Shown: piece after piece, positions 48,234 through 60,007 of the stretch | How positions within the stretch are numbered: position 1 is the stretch's first letter | Layout: each line of letters starts with the position of its first letter | Made by a program: the position numbers and the translations under genes | Assembly: GCA_021234535.1 (NCBI GenBank) | Contig: CM037843.1 | Location: 9,360,979 to 9,424,978, forward strand | DNA from: Stichopus chloronotus | Lineage: Eukaryota > Echinodermata > Holothuroidea > Aspidochirotida > Stichopodidae | Length of the DNA: 64,000 nucleotides | Direction of reading: 5' to 3' | Notes under the pieces: model-generated | Told to the model about the DNA's origin: nothing | The model's input: the letters and a program-made list of their open reading frames with translations, nothing else | Database searches by the model: none

Positions 48234-48668
48234 GTGAGCTATGAAAATTTCAAACAGATTATTAGTATTAGTAGTAATCAAAGAAGAACATTTCTAAAAA
48301 TGAAGTAAATATATAGGGTGCACATGAGGGTGGAAAATTGGTTACATGGTTAGTAATTGACAAGATAGTAAGGAATGTTTTGAATGGTTGTGAAATTAAT
48401 CGCATATAGCTCATAGAGAAAGCTGACATTGATTGGAAGGGGTATCTTTAAGTCTGGAAGATTCTTAAATTTTCTCAGTTGGGAATGTTTGTGTATTTTT
48501 TAAAGGGCAACCTTCAACACATTACAATTTTCGTCCAAGATTCTGCGTTACATATCCTTTAAAAAATGGAACAGTTGGACTTTTTCATTTATGGTAAAAA
48601 GAAACATTGAACATTAAATTGTTCAGCAAAACAAAAACATTATCGAAATGAACCTCTTTTTTTGCAAG

Positions 48669-48746
48669 GTATTGAAAGGCAGCATCGTGGTGCGTGCAAC
48701 GATTATTTCCGATTCCTCTAAGACGAGAGAAGACCTGGAGACAACG
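48669..48746 (+). CDS. Exon: SEA-type domain, part 3, with the GSIVV motif
   Basis: 78 nt, phase 0-0, after tttgcaag and before gtgaga. Reads VLKGSIVVRATIISDSS and a charged helix REDLETT. G-S-I-V-V at 48678-48692 corresponds to the G/SVVV site where SEA domains of membrane mucins and adhesion receptors cleave themselves. Confidence 0.83.
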
Positions 48747-49222
48747 GTGAGATAATGAGTAGGAAGTAAAAATGTTTTGTCCAGAACCTTCCCTGAATTT
48801 TCTACAAGCTAAATTTAGAGAAAATATCGTGTTTGTTTACAGAAAAAAAAATCGTAGCTTTAAAATCAACGTTTATGAACACATACAACAACATTTTACG
48901 TTGCCTTGTACCAACATAAAATTACAAAAAAAAGAGGACTGATGTAATCAGGACCTATAGTTTAGTGATATCACAATATGTGAAATGAAGTAATAATGTT
49001 TTAGTTTTAAGTGTATTCCAAACGAAGTAGTATGAGGGCTAATATGGATGAGCCTCTCTTACTCAGAAGGCACAACCTACAACGCACAGCACAGCACAAC
49101 AAGAACAATTTATAATTCGAATATTTATAATTAGACCCTGAATAATCAGACCACCACGTACACTACAGTTGTGACAACAACTACTTCTTAGAAAACTCAC
49201 TATTCCTTGATCGTTAATAAAG

Positions 49223-49435
49223 GTGAACGATGGATCGCTTCAAGTGAATCATAAAGGAATGATCTTTACTGCTGATTCACTGACGGTTAGAAGCCCGGAT
49301 GATGGAGAAAGTACTGTGCCGGATAATGGAACAAGTAGTGACTCAAGGAGAAGACCATCCTTCTACGTCTTGATAAGTCTTGTTGTCGTCATTGGTGCCG
49401 TCTTTTTAATTGTGATTATGTGCAAAGTTTACATT
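49223..49435 (+). CDS. Exon: end of SEA-type domain, juxtamembrane linker and transmembrane helix
   Basis: 213 nt, phase 0-0, after aataaag and before gtaagt. NDGSLQVNHKGMIFTADSL ends the SEA-type fold. A polar linker with NGTSSDSRRRP follows, then the hydrophobic segment FYVLISLVVVIGAVFLIVIM (49361-49420) and CKVY. The helix is uninterrupted and preceded by basic residues; orientation with the Cys-rich part outside is inferred from the ectodomain modules. Confidence 0.87.
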
Positions 49436-49982
49436 GTAAGTCTGAGTCACTTTGTATTGTTTACAGGAAAGAGGGGAATGGAGGGAGTGGGTAATGGAAT
49501 CAGTAGAAGGAGTTGCAGGGTGAATCAGGAGAGGGGGGGGGGCATAACTAAAATGACTGTTTAGGGTTCATCTTAGTTCGAATAGCGTGAGTCTGTTAGC
49601 ATGAACGTTTCGTTGTGAATGTAAGAATTATGGATCGTTTGCACAGGCACCCGATACAATAATTACACGGCTACTTTCATTATTGTGACTTACATAAGCC
49701 CTTACGTTAAGAAACCACCAGTCATCCTATGAATATTGAGAATCGAAACGGTGTATGGTAGGATCAGTAATAAAAGATGAAACAATATGGAGCATTTTCA
49801 ATAATGATTTCTGGAAAAAGTCGATGGTGGTATAATAATGAGGCTTTATCCTTACAAATTATGATTAAGTTGATGTGCTGGTCCCGTGTGTTTGCAGAGC
49901 ATCGAATACTTAGTTAGTCCAAAGATTAACTATTTTGTTAATGCTTAATGCCCCATTGAAAGTATCTTCTTTTCTGTCTTAG

Positions 49983-50018
49983 ACTGTCAACAAGAAGAAG
50001 GAACCTGCAGGGAAAGCT
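49983..50018 (+). CDS. Exon: membrane-near cytoplasmic segment
   Basis: 36 nt, phase 0-0, after gtcttag and before gtaagt. Reads TVNKKKEPAGKA, a basic stop-transfer stretch. Confidence 0.75.
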
Positions 50019-50185
50019 GTAAGTACAGTATTTCAAGAAAATCTAAGGAAAGTAAAAAGAAATGGTAGATGGGTATCACCGTCACCACAATTGCATCTGG
50101 TTCCTCTTAAATCCGTTGACAGGTTACTTGTCATTCATTCATTAATTTATTTTACTCATTTTCGTCGTTATTTGGTTGTTTCTAG

Positions 50186-50608
50186 CATTCGTACCATGTA
50201 CCTCCCGTTGAGCTGGACCTCGACGAGAAACCCGACCCAACCAGAGAATCCCCTTCGAATGACTACCAGCGGGCACTGCCTGCCTCCGAGATTACTACCG
50301 ATTATCAGAGAGCGATCAACCTCACCGAGATGACCACAGATTACCAGAGAGCAATCGACCATTCAGAGATGAACCCAGATAATCACAGAGCCATCAACCC
50401 CCCAGAGACAGAAGGGGAAGAACCGGATCAGAAAGACAACACTTCGTTCAACGTAAATTCTACTGCTTCCGAAGCACCAGATGATGATAATCCCAATGAA
50501 GTATCAGAGGGGGGAGACTCCACACTTAACGTCCCAAAGACAGACGCCACCGACGAGCAAATTGAGATTGAGGAAGTCGGCCATGATAATCCAGTTTGCA
50601 GCTCATGA
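50186..50608 (+). CDS. Last coding exon: cytoplasmic tail with 13-residue repeats
   Basis: 423 nt including TGA at 50606-50608, phase 0 in, after gtttctag. It starts HSYHVPPVELDLDEKPD and then has four tandem 13-codon units (50261-50416) of the type DYQRAI-x3-EM-x2. The rest is acidic and Ser/Thr-rich and ends with HDNPVCSS. Tyr residues in YHVP and DYQRA settings could be phosphorylation or SH2/PTB docking sites; this is inference. No enzymatic domain is present. Confidence 0.87.
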   Translation, partial: HSYHVPPVELDLDEKPDPTRESPSNDYQRALPASEITTDYQRAINLTEMTTDYQRAIDHSEMNPDNHRAINPPETEGEEPDQKDNTSFNVNSTASEAPDDDNPNEVSEGGDSTLNVPKTDATDEQIEIEEVGHDNPVCSS

Positions 50609-51120
50609 ATTACAACCATAACTAAAGTGAACTGCATCTTTCAAAGTTAACAACGTCAAATCGCTACGTCGTCGTGCTAACTCGTCATTTGAATTTAAAA
50701 GGCGATAAGGTGCTTCACAAAGTGATTGAACAGGACTATGTGTAAAATATAATCAAAACTGGAACAAAAAATTAACCTTTAACAGCTGAAGTGAGTATGT
50801 TGCCAAAGTTTCTCATTCTTGCATTATTGTTAGTCGCACTCTTAAGGCCTATATCAGTATCTCTATGAGCTCTTGCGTTAGTCGAGTTCTTGTATAAAGA
50901 TGTGACTATGTACCATGGTGTGTGACAGGAACAACGTAATCAAAATCAACGTAAACTAAAGATAACAAATGGGATATTCAAGTCACGTTTTAATTGCCAA
51001 GAAAGGCTTGACATCATGACATCTCGCTGGATAATTCATTCGCTCTAAAGACATTAGCCCTTTTGTTTTTATAAATATCAAAATTGATCAATAAATATGT
51101 CATCTTCAGGTATATTCAAA
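50609..51120 (+). other. 3' UTR of the large gene (inferred)
   Basis: The first clear AATAAA after the stop is at 51090-51095, within an AT-rich stretch. The true cleavage site cannot be read from the sequence. Confidence 0.5.
51090..51095 (+). terminator. Candidate polyadenylation signal
   Basis: AATAAA about 480 bases after the TGA of the large gene. Confidence 0.45.
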
Positions 51121-52059
51121 CAAAAGTGGACTGTAAACTAATGTAAGATATATTGAGTGGGCAATCTTTCCAAAAGACAACGGATCATATCTCAGTTCAC
51201 TGTTAATGCATTTTCATTACACTTGAACAGATTTCTTTTCATAATAACATCGTCTATGTTGCCATAACTCTTCAGTTACTGTAATATTTTCAACTACAAT
51301 GCATTCTTTATCATTACATTTTATATCCTTTTACCTTAAAATTTAATTATTGGCAGGACAAAACAAAATATCTAAGCAATATTAACTTATCATGAGTACA
51401 TAATGACATACTATGGTAACTATTTTGAATTGGACTTTTTCTTTTCGTTACATTTTTTTACAAGTACTTAGTCACCTTTCCTTTCGTGATGTTAAGAGCA
51501 GCTTCAAATTATTGCAAATTACTGCAAGTATGTTGATCTGTATTCGTTAGTAAATGTGTGTCTCAATGTGAAGTACGATTTTATGTAAATGTTGCATTTG
51601 TTTCATTGCTTATTACTTTATATTTGGGTAGTAATTCTCACTAGAAGTTTAAAGCTTTTATTGATAACTATAAGCAGAGTTATAATATATTTTTCATTAC
51701 TGATGTTATAAGTTAATTTATATCATACCAACAATATTTTAGGCTCGAGCCGACCACGGGGAGGGGTAGAACTCTCTAGCTAATTGGAATACAGTTTACC
51801 ACAGAATAATTGTCTTGCCTACATTAACGTTCTGCAGCCATTTCCTGACGAAAGCCATTGGATCGAGGCAGCGTAGGAAAAGTAAAGATAAATGAGCCTG
51901 TAGTCACACCCCCCCCCCCCTCATCCCATTAAAAAAAACGATCTACCCTCCTTTCACTTCACCTGAAGAAGTCAGTTTTGAAATCACTTGCCACTGGTGA
52001 GCAAAGCTACAAGTTCATGTCCATAAACAGCGCTTCAAATGTGAATTGACTAGCTTCCG
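51121..52059. other. Intergenic, nothing recognised
   Basis: AT-rich sequence without a supported gene; a poly-C run lies near 51909. Confidence 0.5.
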
Positions 52060-53570
52060 TCATAGACGAAAAACACCTTACAAAATCCCTCTAGAGAGAG
52101 TATAGCGAAAATTATCCGAAATCTAACCTCATTGCATACGTGTATGAGTTGGCGTATGTCATACGTCAGTTTCTCCCTGTCTGATTGGATTGAATCGTTG
52201 TAACTCCAAGAAATCGACATATGCAAATTTCTTCTACATATGACAGTTTCAAGTCCTTTCATTGGTTACCATTTAGACCTGACATTTAAAAAAAAAGTAG
52301 ATTGGAAGAAATTGTCATATGTCGAAATAAATCGTACATTTGTCAATTTAAATAGGCATGTGCCACTTTCTCGTTATCCTATTAGACAATGTTTGACACA
52401 TGGCCGCTCCAAGATCGATGATTGGAAGAAACTGACTTACGTAAGATTAAATCGACATATGACAATTCAAAGCGGCATGGTTTCCCGTAATCCTATTAAA
52501 AAATGCAAGACATACGACAGTATGGCAAGTCATTTTAGCATTTAGTCCCTATCCACTGAAGTGGAATACATTCTACTTAAGTCAAATAGAATTTCACTTA
52601 AGTAAAATTCTGTTCCACTTAAGTGGAATGCAGTTCCACTTAAGTGAAATAAGACGTTGCTTAGGTTCAGTTTCACTTAAGTGATATGGTATATTACTTC
52701 AGTAGAATTCAATTTCACTTAAGTATACAATTCCAAGTAAGTAGAATACAATTCCACTTAAGTGGAACTGGTAACCAATTTCACTCACTTGGAATACAAT
52801 TCCATTCAAGTGAAATTGCCCCCCTATTTCACTCAAGCGGAATACAGTTTCATGGAGCAAAATATGATTGACTGGTTTGCATGGGGCGAAACTTCACGTT
52901 CGCAAATCCCACGTGCTACTAGTGGTCGTTTTTGGTCAACATGATATATCAAACCCCTGCTTTAGCCTAGGAGTGTATTAATTTACGAGTAACATTCCTG
53001 CCAAGTCAACAAATAATAATATGTATCGTAGATGTATGGAAGGGTGAACCTACGCATGAGTGACAGTAATACCAATAAATGCCTCACACTATACAGCCTA
53101 GGGCCTCGATCGGAGGAGACTGCTGCTTCTGTACTGTACAGTACTGTACATGCTGTGATGCATATTCATTATGATGCTACTAGTAATTTCACACGAGTGG
53201 AATTGTATACACTTAAGTAGTATAGCTTACCTATTTCACTGAAATGGAATGTGGGATACAATTTCACGTAAGTCAAATACAATTTATCATAAGTGAAATT
53301 CCACTTAAGTGAAATTCCACTTCCACAGGGGTAGGTAAATATCAAAATGGCTTGCCATACGATCGCTCCTAAAACTGTAATTGTAAGAAAATGTCATACG
53401 TAAGATTTAATTGACATGTGTATAATTTCATGGAGCATCTGACAGTTCAGAGTCTATGTTATGTCACGAGAAACTGACATATGCTGATTTGATAAATTGC
53501 TATATGTTGATTTAATTTTACGTATCCCAGTTTCTTCTAATTAGTGTTATATTTACTGTCATGTTCCGTC
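52060..53570. repeat. Inverted-repeat element with a CACTTAAGTG minisatellite core
   Basis: About 50-base units containing TTGGAAGAAACTG, TACGTAAGATTAAATC and GACATATGACAATT recur here in both directions. A left copy at 52421-52467 is matched by an inverted copy at 53495-53542. Between them are two blocks (52556-52852 and 53180-53320) of a degenerate unit of about 20 bases centred on the palindrome CACTTAAGTG. The plan (terminal inverted repeats around a tandem core) resembles core-repeat MITE-like elements of marine invertebrates. No coding content. Confidence 0.65.
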
Positions 53571-53802
53571 ATTGTTACAGATTGTCATAGATTCCAACAA
53601 TCCTTTAATATCAAACATCAATACTGTCATCAAACAAAACGCGGAGAGTAAAGGGTTTACTCCGTGAACATTTACCTCATCAAAATCTGTCGAATCACTT
53701 GTAACTTTTGTGAATAACCGGTAGGCTGAATATGTCGACACTCCTATTCGTCTCATATCACCATTGCGTAAAAAGATTTCAGTCTAGTCGCAACCATCCA
53801 AA

Positions 53803-53805
<3 letters not shown>

Positions 53806-53839
<34 letters not shown>
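53806..53839. repeat. (AT)n microsatellite
   Basis: Uninterrupted AT run following a short poly-A. Confidence 0.9.
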
Positions 53840-53842
<3 letters not shown>

Positions 53843-54399
53843 TGACGTTTCGTGAATGCTAACGAACTAAAAGAGGTGACTTTTCAAGCATAATATCTCA
53901 ACATTTAGAAGCTACCAAAAGATTACAATCATAAAACCTATTTGCCAAAACATAAAAATAAATACTGTTGATCGTCACTTCGGCGAGCGAGGACGTGTAA
54001 ACTGTACGAATTTGACCCTTCTTATCAAAGGTCTGCGAGTGTGTTTCCAACACTTCGTAAAATGATCTATCATTAAATCGAGACGTTCTTAAACAACTCA
54101 GTTTATCAAAACAGAAGGAAAATGTTATCTCCTATTCACTGATCATTCCGTAAATGAGTCAGCCACTCGGCAGGTATAGGATGAATCAGTTGCGTTCCTA
54201 TATACACGTGCATGTAAGGATCATTTACACGACATGAAACGAGTTGCAAGTTTGCATCACCTGGATGTGCTCGTATGAGTATAGGCTATATGCAGCACAT
54301 ACAAAATGTAAAATCGTTGTATCCTAAATTGTTGATTATAGGTGATTTTGTTAACTTACCTTCGTAATTTTCGTGTCAGGGAAAGCTTATGTTGTCACC

Positions 54400-54800
54400 A
54401 GGGGTGTAACCAGGATTTTTCGTTTTTTGGGGAGAGGTCAAAATCAACTCACCGTCCCTAGTTTAACCGCCGTCCTGGGGTAGGTGTATAAGGGAAAGGG
54501 GGTTGCCCTACCAAAGCTTAAGGCCTGGATTTCAATTTAGTCAGTCTACAGATAGGCCTAAGGTATGAGGAGAGATCTAAGGAATGGAGCACCCCTTCCC
54601 TTTTGGCTGAACAGGATCTCAGTAGCACAATCATGGTGCAAAATTGACTTTCTTCGACACTGCCACCCATGAACATAAAAAAAAGTTAACAAATATTGGA
54701 GGGAGCTGAGTGCTGTCAAGACAATCTCAGCGGAGCGCCACCAACAGTTGGAGCTGAGCGGTGAAGAACCTTTGGCTTTTCAAACCCCCGAAACCCCCGA
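54400..54800. repeat. Dispersed repeat related to the D-E intron inserts
   Basis: Contains GGAGCGCCACCAACAGTTGG at 54732-54751 followed by agctgagcgg, the same landmark as in the inserts of cassettes 2 and 3. Confidence 0.5.
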
Positions 54801-54839
54801 ACTCGATTCAATTTTTTTTTTACGGAGAAACGCCGGGCA

Positions 54840-57800
54840 AAACGTGAGCTTGTTGCTGATTTTAACAAGAGCCCAAGGGCACTGTGGTTCCTTGCACAGA
54901 TGTACAGTATATAATTTAAATTATGAAGTAAAAGGAGCATTTTTGCATTATTTTACACAATAGCCCATTGGCCCATTTCTGATCATAAATACTCACTTTT
55001 GTAACATAAAATCTGTAGAGAAAGAACCATATTTCATGCTTTTGTAAAATGGCCCATTTCAGACATTAGACCCCAAACATAACAAACATGCACCCACATG
55101 GAACCACTTCCATAGCACGAATGTGACCAACCATCAACAGTGTTACATACAATCTGTAAGAGGAGAAGTATTTTACATGATTCACAATAGACCAAGGGCA
55201 CTATGGTTCCTTGAAGTTGGAATATGCATACTGTAAAATGATATGCTGGAGTTCATAAATATCAAAAAAGCCATTTCAATTAATGCAATGAAATGAAGAT
55301 GTTGATCCTTACAATATTCTTACAATATCCCATTCATTTTACAAGGCACAAACATCAGTGAATCTTTCATTTAAAGCCCTAAAGAAGGGGTTCTGCAAAT
55401 TGCAATAAGGCTTATCACATCTATGCCCCTTTAAAGTCCACCCAACACAGACAGCATATGCCCTGGATGGAACTCCGGGAGTCTAATTTCCACTGGTAAG
55501 AACACCAACTGACTTATTTTCTTTCATTGTGTCTTGTCCACCTCACTAAGTAAAGGCGATTTACTTGACTGCACACATCAGCACTTACGAGAACGTAAAG
55601 AGTGATCCCACCAAAACTTGTCTGGTGTGACCACCTACGGTACTTCCAACAGCACTGCTTTTTTTCTTCACTTGATCATGAAACTGCGGCCTCAATCAGT
55701 ACTTTCATGATTTGCTGGAGAGGGACTGATGGAATATACAAGCATCCATAGCATAACAAAGTTTTCAGACTTTCCCCCAGTTCCCCAGATGACCTTTGAC
55801 CTCCACCAAAAACAATGCGGTACCCCTTCTCAACATGGAAAACCTGCAAACCAAAGTTTGGCTTTCATCTGACTTACCCTATTGAGTTACAGCGTTCCCA
55901 AGCAAGTGTGACAGAAACAGGAAGGTTTGCCCCCAATGTCTCCAGATGACCTTTGACCTCCACTAAAAACGATAGGGCACGCCTTCTCAATATGGCAAAC
56001 CTACATACCAAGTTTGAATTTCATCTGACTTTCCCCTATTGCGTTAGAGCGTACCTAAGCAAGTGTCACAGACGAACACACAAACTCACACGCACACACA
56101 CACGCCAACCTGACTCCTTTGCTGAAACTAGGAACCAAATATGCCGTACTTTTAAGTAGAAGGATTGACTAGCTCTAAGTAGTAGTAATTGACGTACGTT
56201 TAAATAGTAATATGACAGAATATTGGTTCGTATTGGCAATAGCTTTAATTGTCATTTCCAACCAAACCTTTTTGTCGATTTATTAATCTTAATTCAGTGT
56301 TAGGGTTGGGAAAAATATTGTTTCTAGATTATCAATATCCAATGTTTTGATTGACAGTTCCGGGAGCCATATGGCCAATACGTCCTGCGTGAAATAAATA
56401 TGCCAACCGTTCTGCCGTGGATTCCATCCCGTAGTCGCATACTCGTGTAACCAACAGGTACATGTATGCCCAATCACTGGAATCAACCATTTCACACCTC
56501 TGCGAACACCTTGTGTCAGTCTTGTTACTCATCTGTTTCGTCTAACTTTTCAATGTCATAAAAAGATCAAGCAAGTTTCAATTTTCCCGGCAATATCCCA
56601 CTCCCCCACCCCCTTCGTTTTCTTTTTCTTTTGTCTTTATTTGCAACATCATCCATCGCGTAATAAAAATTTCTGCCCGACCCTGCTGGCTACATAACTG
56701 ACGAATACAGTTGCGGCATCCGATAAAAGTGGGTCAAGTGTCGGACAAGCACCGGCCGAAAACCGGTCAAGAACCACATCACAACCACATCACAGACCGG
56801 TCACTTCCCTGGCCGTATACACCCTGTGCAAACCCCTTTTCAGTGTTACCGTGTAGGCAGACATTTCTCCGATGTGCAAACGCCAGCCGATGCCTAGAAA
56901 TAGGAAAAATCTTCGGGCCGCAGGGTTAAATGTGATCTAGGTCAAAATGTCACCAAAGAAGTCTGAGATTTAACTGACTTTTATCTGCAGTCACTACGGA
57001 TAAAGCATAGAGGACAAATTACAGACGTAACTAATAAATCAAAACTGTGATGTATAACTAGGGCACTGAACTCCCATGACATCCACCTGATCAATCAACA
57101 AAGCTAGAAAGAACTAGAAAGCCAAAAGGCTTAGTGATTCCTTGCCTCATGATATATATTGTAACAAACATGAATCGCCCACATGACAAGCATGAGATCC
57201 CACACAGTTATCCTACTTGAGATACCATCTTAGTAAGGTCCAAACCTTTTGAAATCTCGTGACCCAAAATGACCTTTCACCTCCACTTAAAACAATAGGG
57301 ATCACCTACCCTATATGGCCATCAACATGCTAAAAATGAACAATTCACAAACTAAGTATAAGATCCCTCTTATTTATCACCCTTAAAATATCATGCATAC
57401 AAGGTTTTGACCTTTTGTCACCCCAAATAACCTTTGACCTACACAAACATGAGAAAACTCCCAAACGGATATGATGCTGCAGGGGAACAAATTATATTTT
57501 GTTATGTCTAATAACTTGATAAAAAGGTAAACATGTTTATTTAATCAAAATTATAGCACTTTATTTTGTCGAGTTACAGCTATTGGTGGCAGCTTTTTCA
57601 TATTTGATTTTTTTGCATGATGCCCTTCCCAATGGCTATGAGGTCCTTGAAAATTAGCAAAAACTGATATTCCTATTAAACAAGAATCTAGCATGACTTG
57701 CAATTTTGCCTTTAGTCTACTTAAAGACACAACACACAGTACAAGTTTCCCTGGTTTGATACACTGTAGTCATTTGTTTAAAGCTTACCTGAACTACTGT

Positions 57801-59388
57801 AAAGTGAAATAGGGCGTTTAGAATACACCAACATGGCATACAAAGAAATTCGCCTTAACCATTGTTAAACCATTCAGTCTCATCAATAAATATTTGTCAA
57901 AGCTTCATCTCCTCAAAACATTATGCATGTGATGAGTAACGGATACTTCATTTGAATTTTAAAAAGTTTGGGTGAACAAATTATTGTTGAGCAACAAATA
58001 GCTACATTTCTGATCTGTGAGAATCTTATTCCTTGAAAATAAGGCTACTGTAATTCGTTATTTTGAATAATCTATCATTCTATGTCCACAAATAATGGTT
58101 TTAAAAATATGGTTGTTTTCTGTAAAACAAATGCCCTATTTCCCTTTAAGGGCTAAACAGAGACACTGTTTATACAGTAAATGGTTAAGTCCATTGAGCA
58201 CCTGGCTCAACAGACTGTATGATTTATTCTGGACATTGTGGTCTCTACTGGCAGTCAACTGTGATAAATTATGTCAGATAACAGTGACCAATTTGAACAG
58301 AGGGGGGTCAGTTACAATTTGATTCATTCAATTAAGCAATCACAGTTCATGCACGCTCAAGGGTATTTGATCCAAATGATCAGTAATTTAGTTCTTTTTA
58401 TAAAGCTAATAACCCGTGGTATATTTAATCAATTCCAATTTACAATTCATGCATGCTCACATGTCCTTATGAGGATAGTGGCAGGTTTGCCAAATAATAA
58501 TCTTTGATACCAAATTTAATGTTGTCTTTATCTTTTCTTTATGGTTATCGAAGAGACTATGTTGGTATGTCCTAAAAGAAGTTCTCAAATCAACAAGAGG
58601 ATTCTACATTACAAGTATAAAATTCACTAGAAGGACCGTTCTTTAAATATTGTAGATTCAAGTTTTTCACATTTTGACCTCCCATGACCCCAAATGACCT
58701 TTCACCTCTGCCAAAAAAAAAATAAGGATCATCTACTCGATATGGGCAATCCACACGCTAACTATGAGATCTCTCACATTTACCGTTCTGGAGATATCGT
58801 GTTTACAAGCAATTTTCAAGGTATTTACCTTTTGACCTCTGGTAACCCTTGTACTCAATAAGATACACCTACCCACTTCATATGACATCTGCTCAAGCTT
58901 CTCTTCTTGAGATATCGTGTTTACATGGTTTTCACAATTTGACCCCTGTTGACCCCAAATGACCTTTGACCTCCACTGAAAACGATAGGGTTCCTTTACT
59001 CAACATGGTGCAACTACATACTAAACATGAGATTTCTACAAGCTTCCTTTCTTGAGATATCGTGCTTACAAGGTTTTCACAATTTGACCCCTGTTGACCC
59101 CAAATGACCTTTGACCTCCACCAAAAACAATAGGGATCATCTACTCAATAAGGGCAACCTTCATGCCAAGTATGAGATCACGCAGAGTTACTCTTCTGGA
59201 GATATCGTGTTTACAAGCAATTTTCAAGGTATTTACCTTTTGACCTCTAGTGACCCCAAATGACCTTTGACCTCCACCAAAAACAATAGGGATCATCTAC
59301 TCAATATGGGCAATCTACATGCCAAGTATGAGATCACTCAGAGTTACGCTTCTTGAGATATCGTGTTTACAAGCAGGCGTCACACACG

Positions 59389-59425
<37 letters not shown>

Positions 59426-59470
59426 GACATCACCATCGCATAGATTCCTCTGCCTTCGGCAAGGAATCAA
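54840..59470. repeat. Mosaic of a dispersed repeat with DR1-like units
   Basis: Two kinds of landmark recur. One is CCAAGGGCACT-TGGTTCCTTG (54869, 55190 and a worn copy near 57122). The other is a unit of about 130-160 bases with tgaccccaaatgacc, tttgacctcca, aaaacaataggg, a tgagat or gagatatcgtg part and a trailing microsatellite. Units of the second kind lie at 55741-56130, 57170-57490 and, densest, 58640-59440. Related sequence ends at ccttcggcaaggaatc near 59451. Confidence 0.7.
59394..59427. repeat. (CATA)n/(CA)n microsatellite
   Basis: Short catacata and cacaca runs at the 3' end of the repeat mosaic; a similar CA run ends the unit near 56100. Confidence 0.8.
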
Positions 59471-59742
59471 AGATTATACAAACGTGAGACATGTGTGAAG
59501 GGTTTCGGTTGTTTTATTCTCTTATCGCCCAATGAATATTCAAAAGCGGTATGGTACTGGCCAATCACTTAAATTGTAATATTGAAATGGAGTCATACAC
59601 GTTTCACATAATGATACAAAAAGCAGTTTGAACCATTAATCCAGAAGCTGGTATATGACATTAATTCGTAAACTATGAGATGTATCTCAGAAAGGATAAT
59701 TTCATTCTATATTCTTTTCTTTTTTATCGTGCGGTTATTTTT

Positions 59743-59917
59743 TTCTTTTGTTTAAGAGAAGCAACATAACCGGTAATTCATTTTTGGTCAAAAATGAAAG
59801 TATAACAGTAACGAGGTATTTCCCTGGTATTTTCCTGGAAATACCTCGTTACTGTTATACTTTCATTTTTGACCAAAAATGAATTACCGGTTATGTTGCT
59901 TCTCTTAAACAAAAGAA
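59743..59917. repeat. Fold-back element: 81-bp perfect inverted repeat
   Basis: The left arm (59743-59823) and right arm (59837-59917) are exact reverse complements as far as read by eye, with a 13-base spacer. Each arm itself contains a small palindrome TCATTTTTGGTCAAAAATGA. A folded single strand would make a very stable hairpin. Confidence 0.9.
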
Positions 59918-59930
59918 TAATATATATAAT

Positions 59931-60007
59931 TTTGTTTAAGAGAAGTAACATAACCGGTAATTCATTTTTCGTCAAAAATGAAAGTATAACAGTAACGAGG
60001 TATTTCC
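59931..60007. repeat. Third copy of the fold-back arm
   Basis: A direct copy of the left arm of the preceding inverted repeat, with two substitutions (gc to gt, ggtc to cgtc). It sits 13 bases after the right arm, so copies are in plus, minus, plus order. Confidence 0.88.

Larger units (their letters stand above)
1068..50608 (+). other. Large multi-exon gene: modular VWC-like / Ly6-uPAR / SEA single-pass membrane protein
   Basis: Umbrella entry for the exons listed separately. The predicted product is extracellular except for one membrane helix and a tail of about 150 residues. Exons were found as Cys-rich reading frames bounded by AG and GT and joined by compatible phases; most are confirmed by three or four near-identical copies within the window. 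VWC-like modules are split by a phase 2 intron in a Cys codon (TG|T or TG|C) and LU modules by a phase 1 intron; all module borders are phase 1. No start codon or signal peptide was recognised, so the 5' end is open. Phase is unresolved around 5.4-7.9 kb and at 43.9-46.5 kb. No named orthologue is recognised. Such module types are typical of adhesion or ligand-binding receptors, but the ligand cannot be read from sequence. Confidence 0.85.

Noticed and set aside
58640..59440. CRISPR-like array
   Set aside because: Units are 130-160 bases with degenerate similarity and no constant repeat-spacer pattern; the DNA is animal and not prokaryotic.
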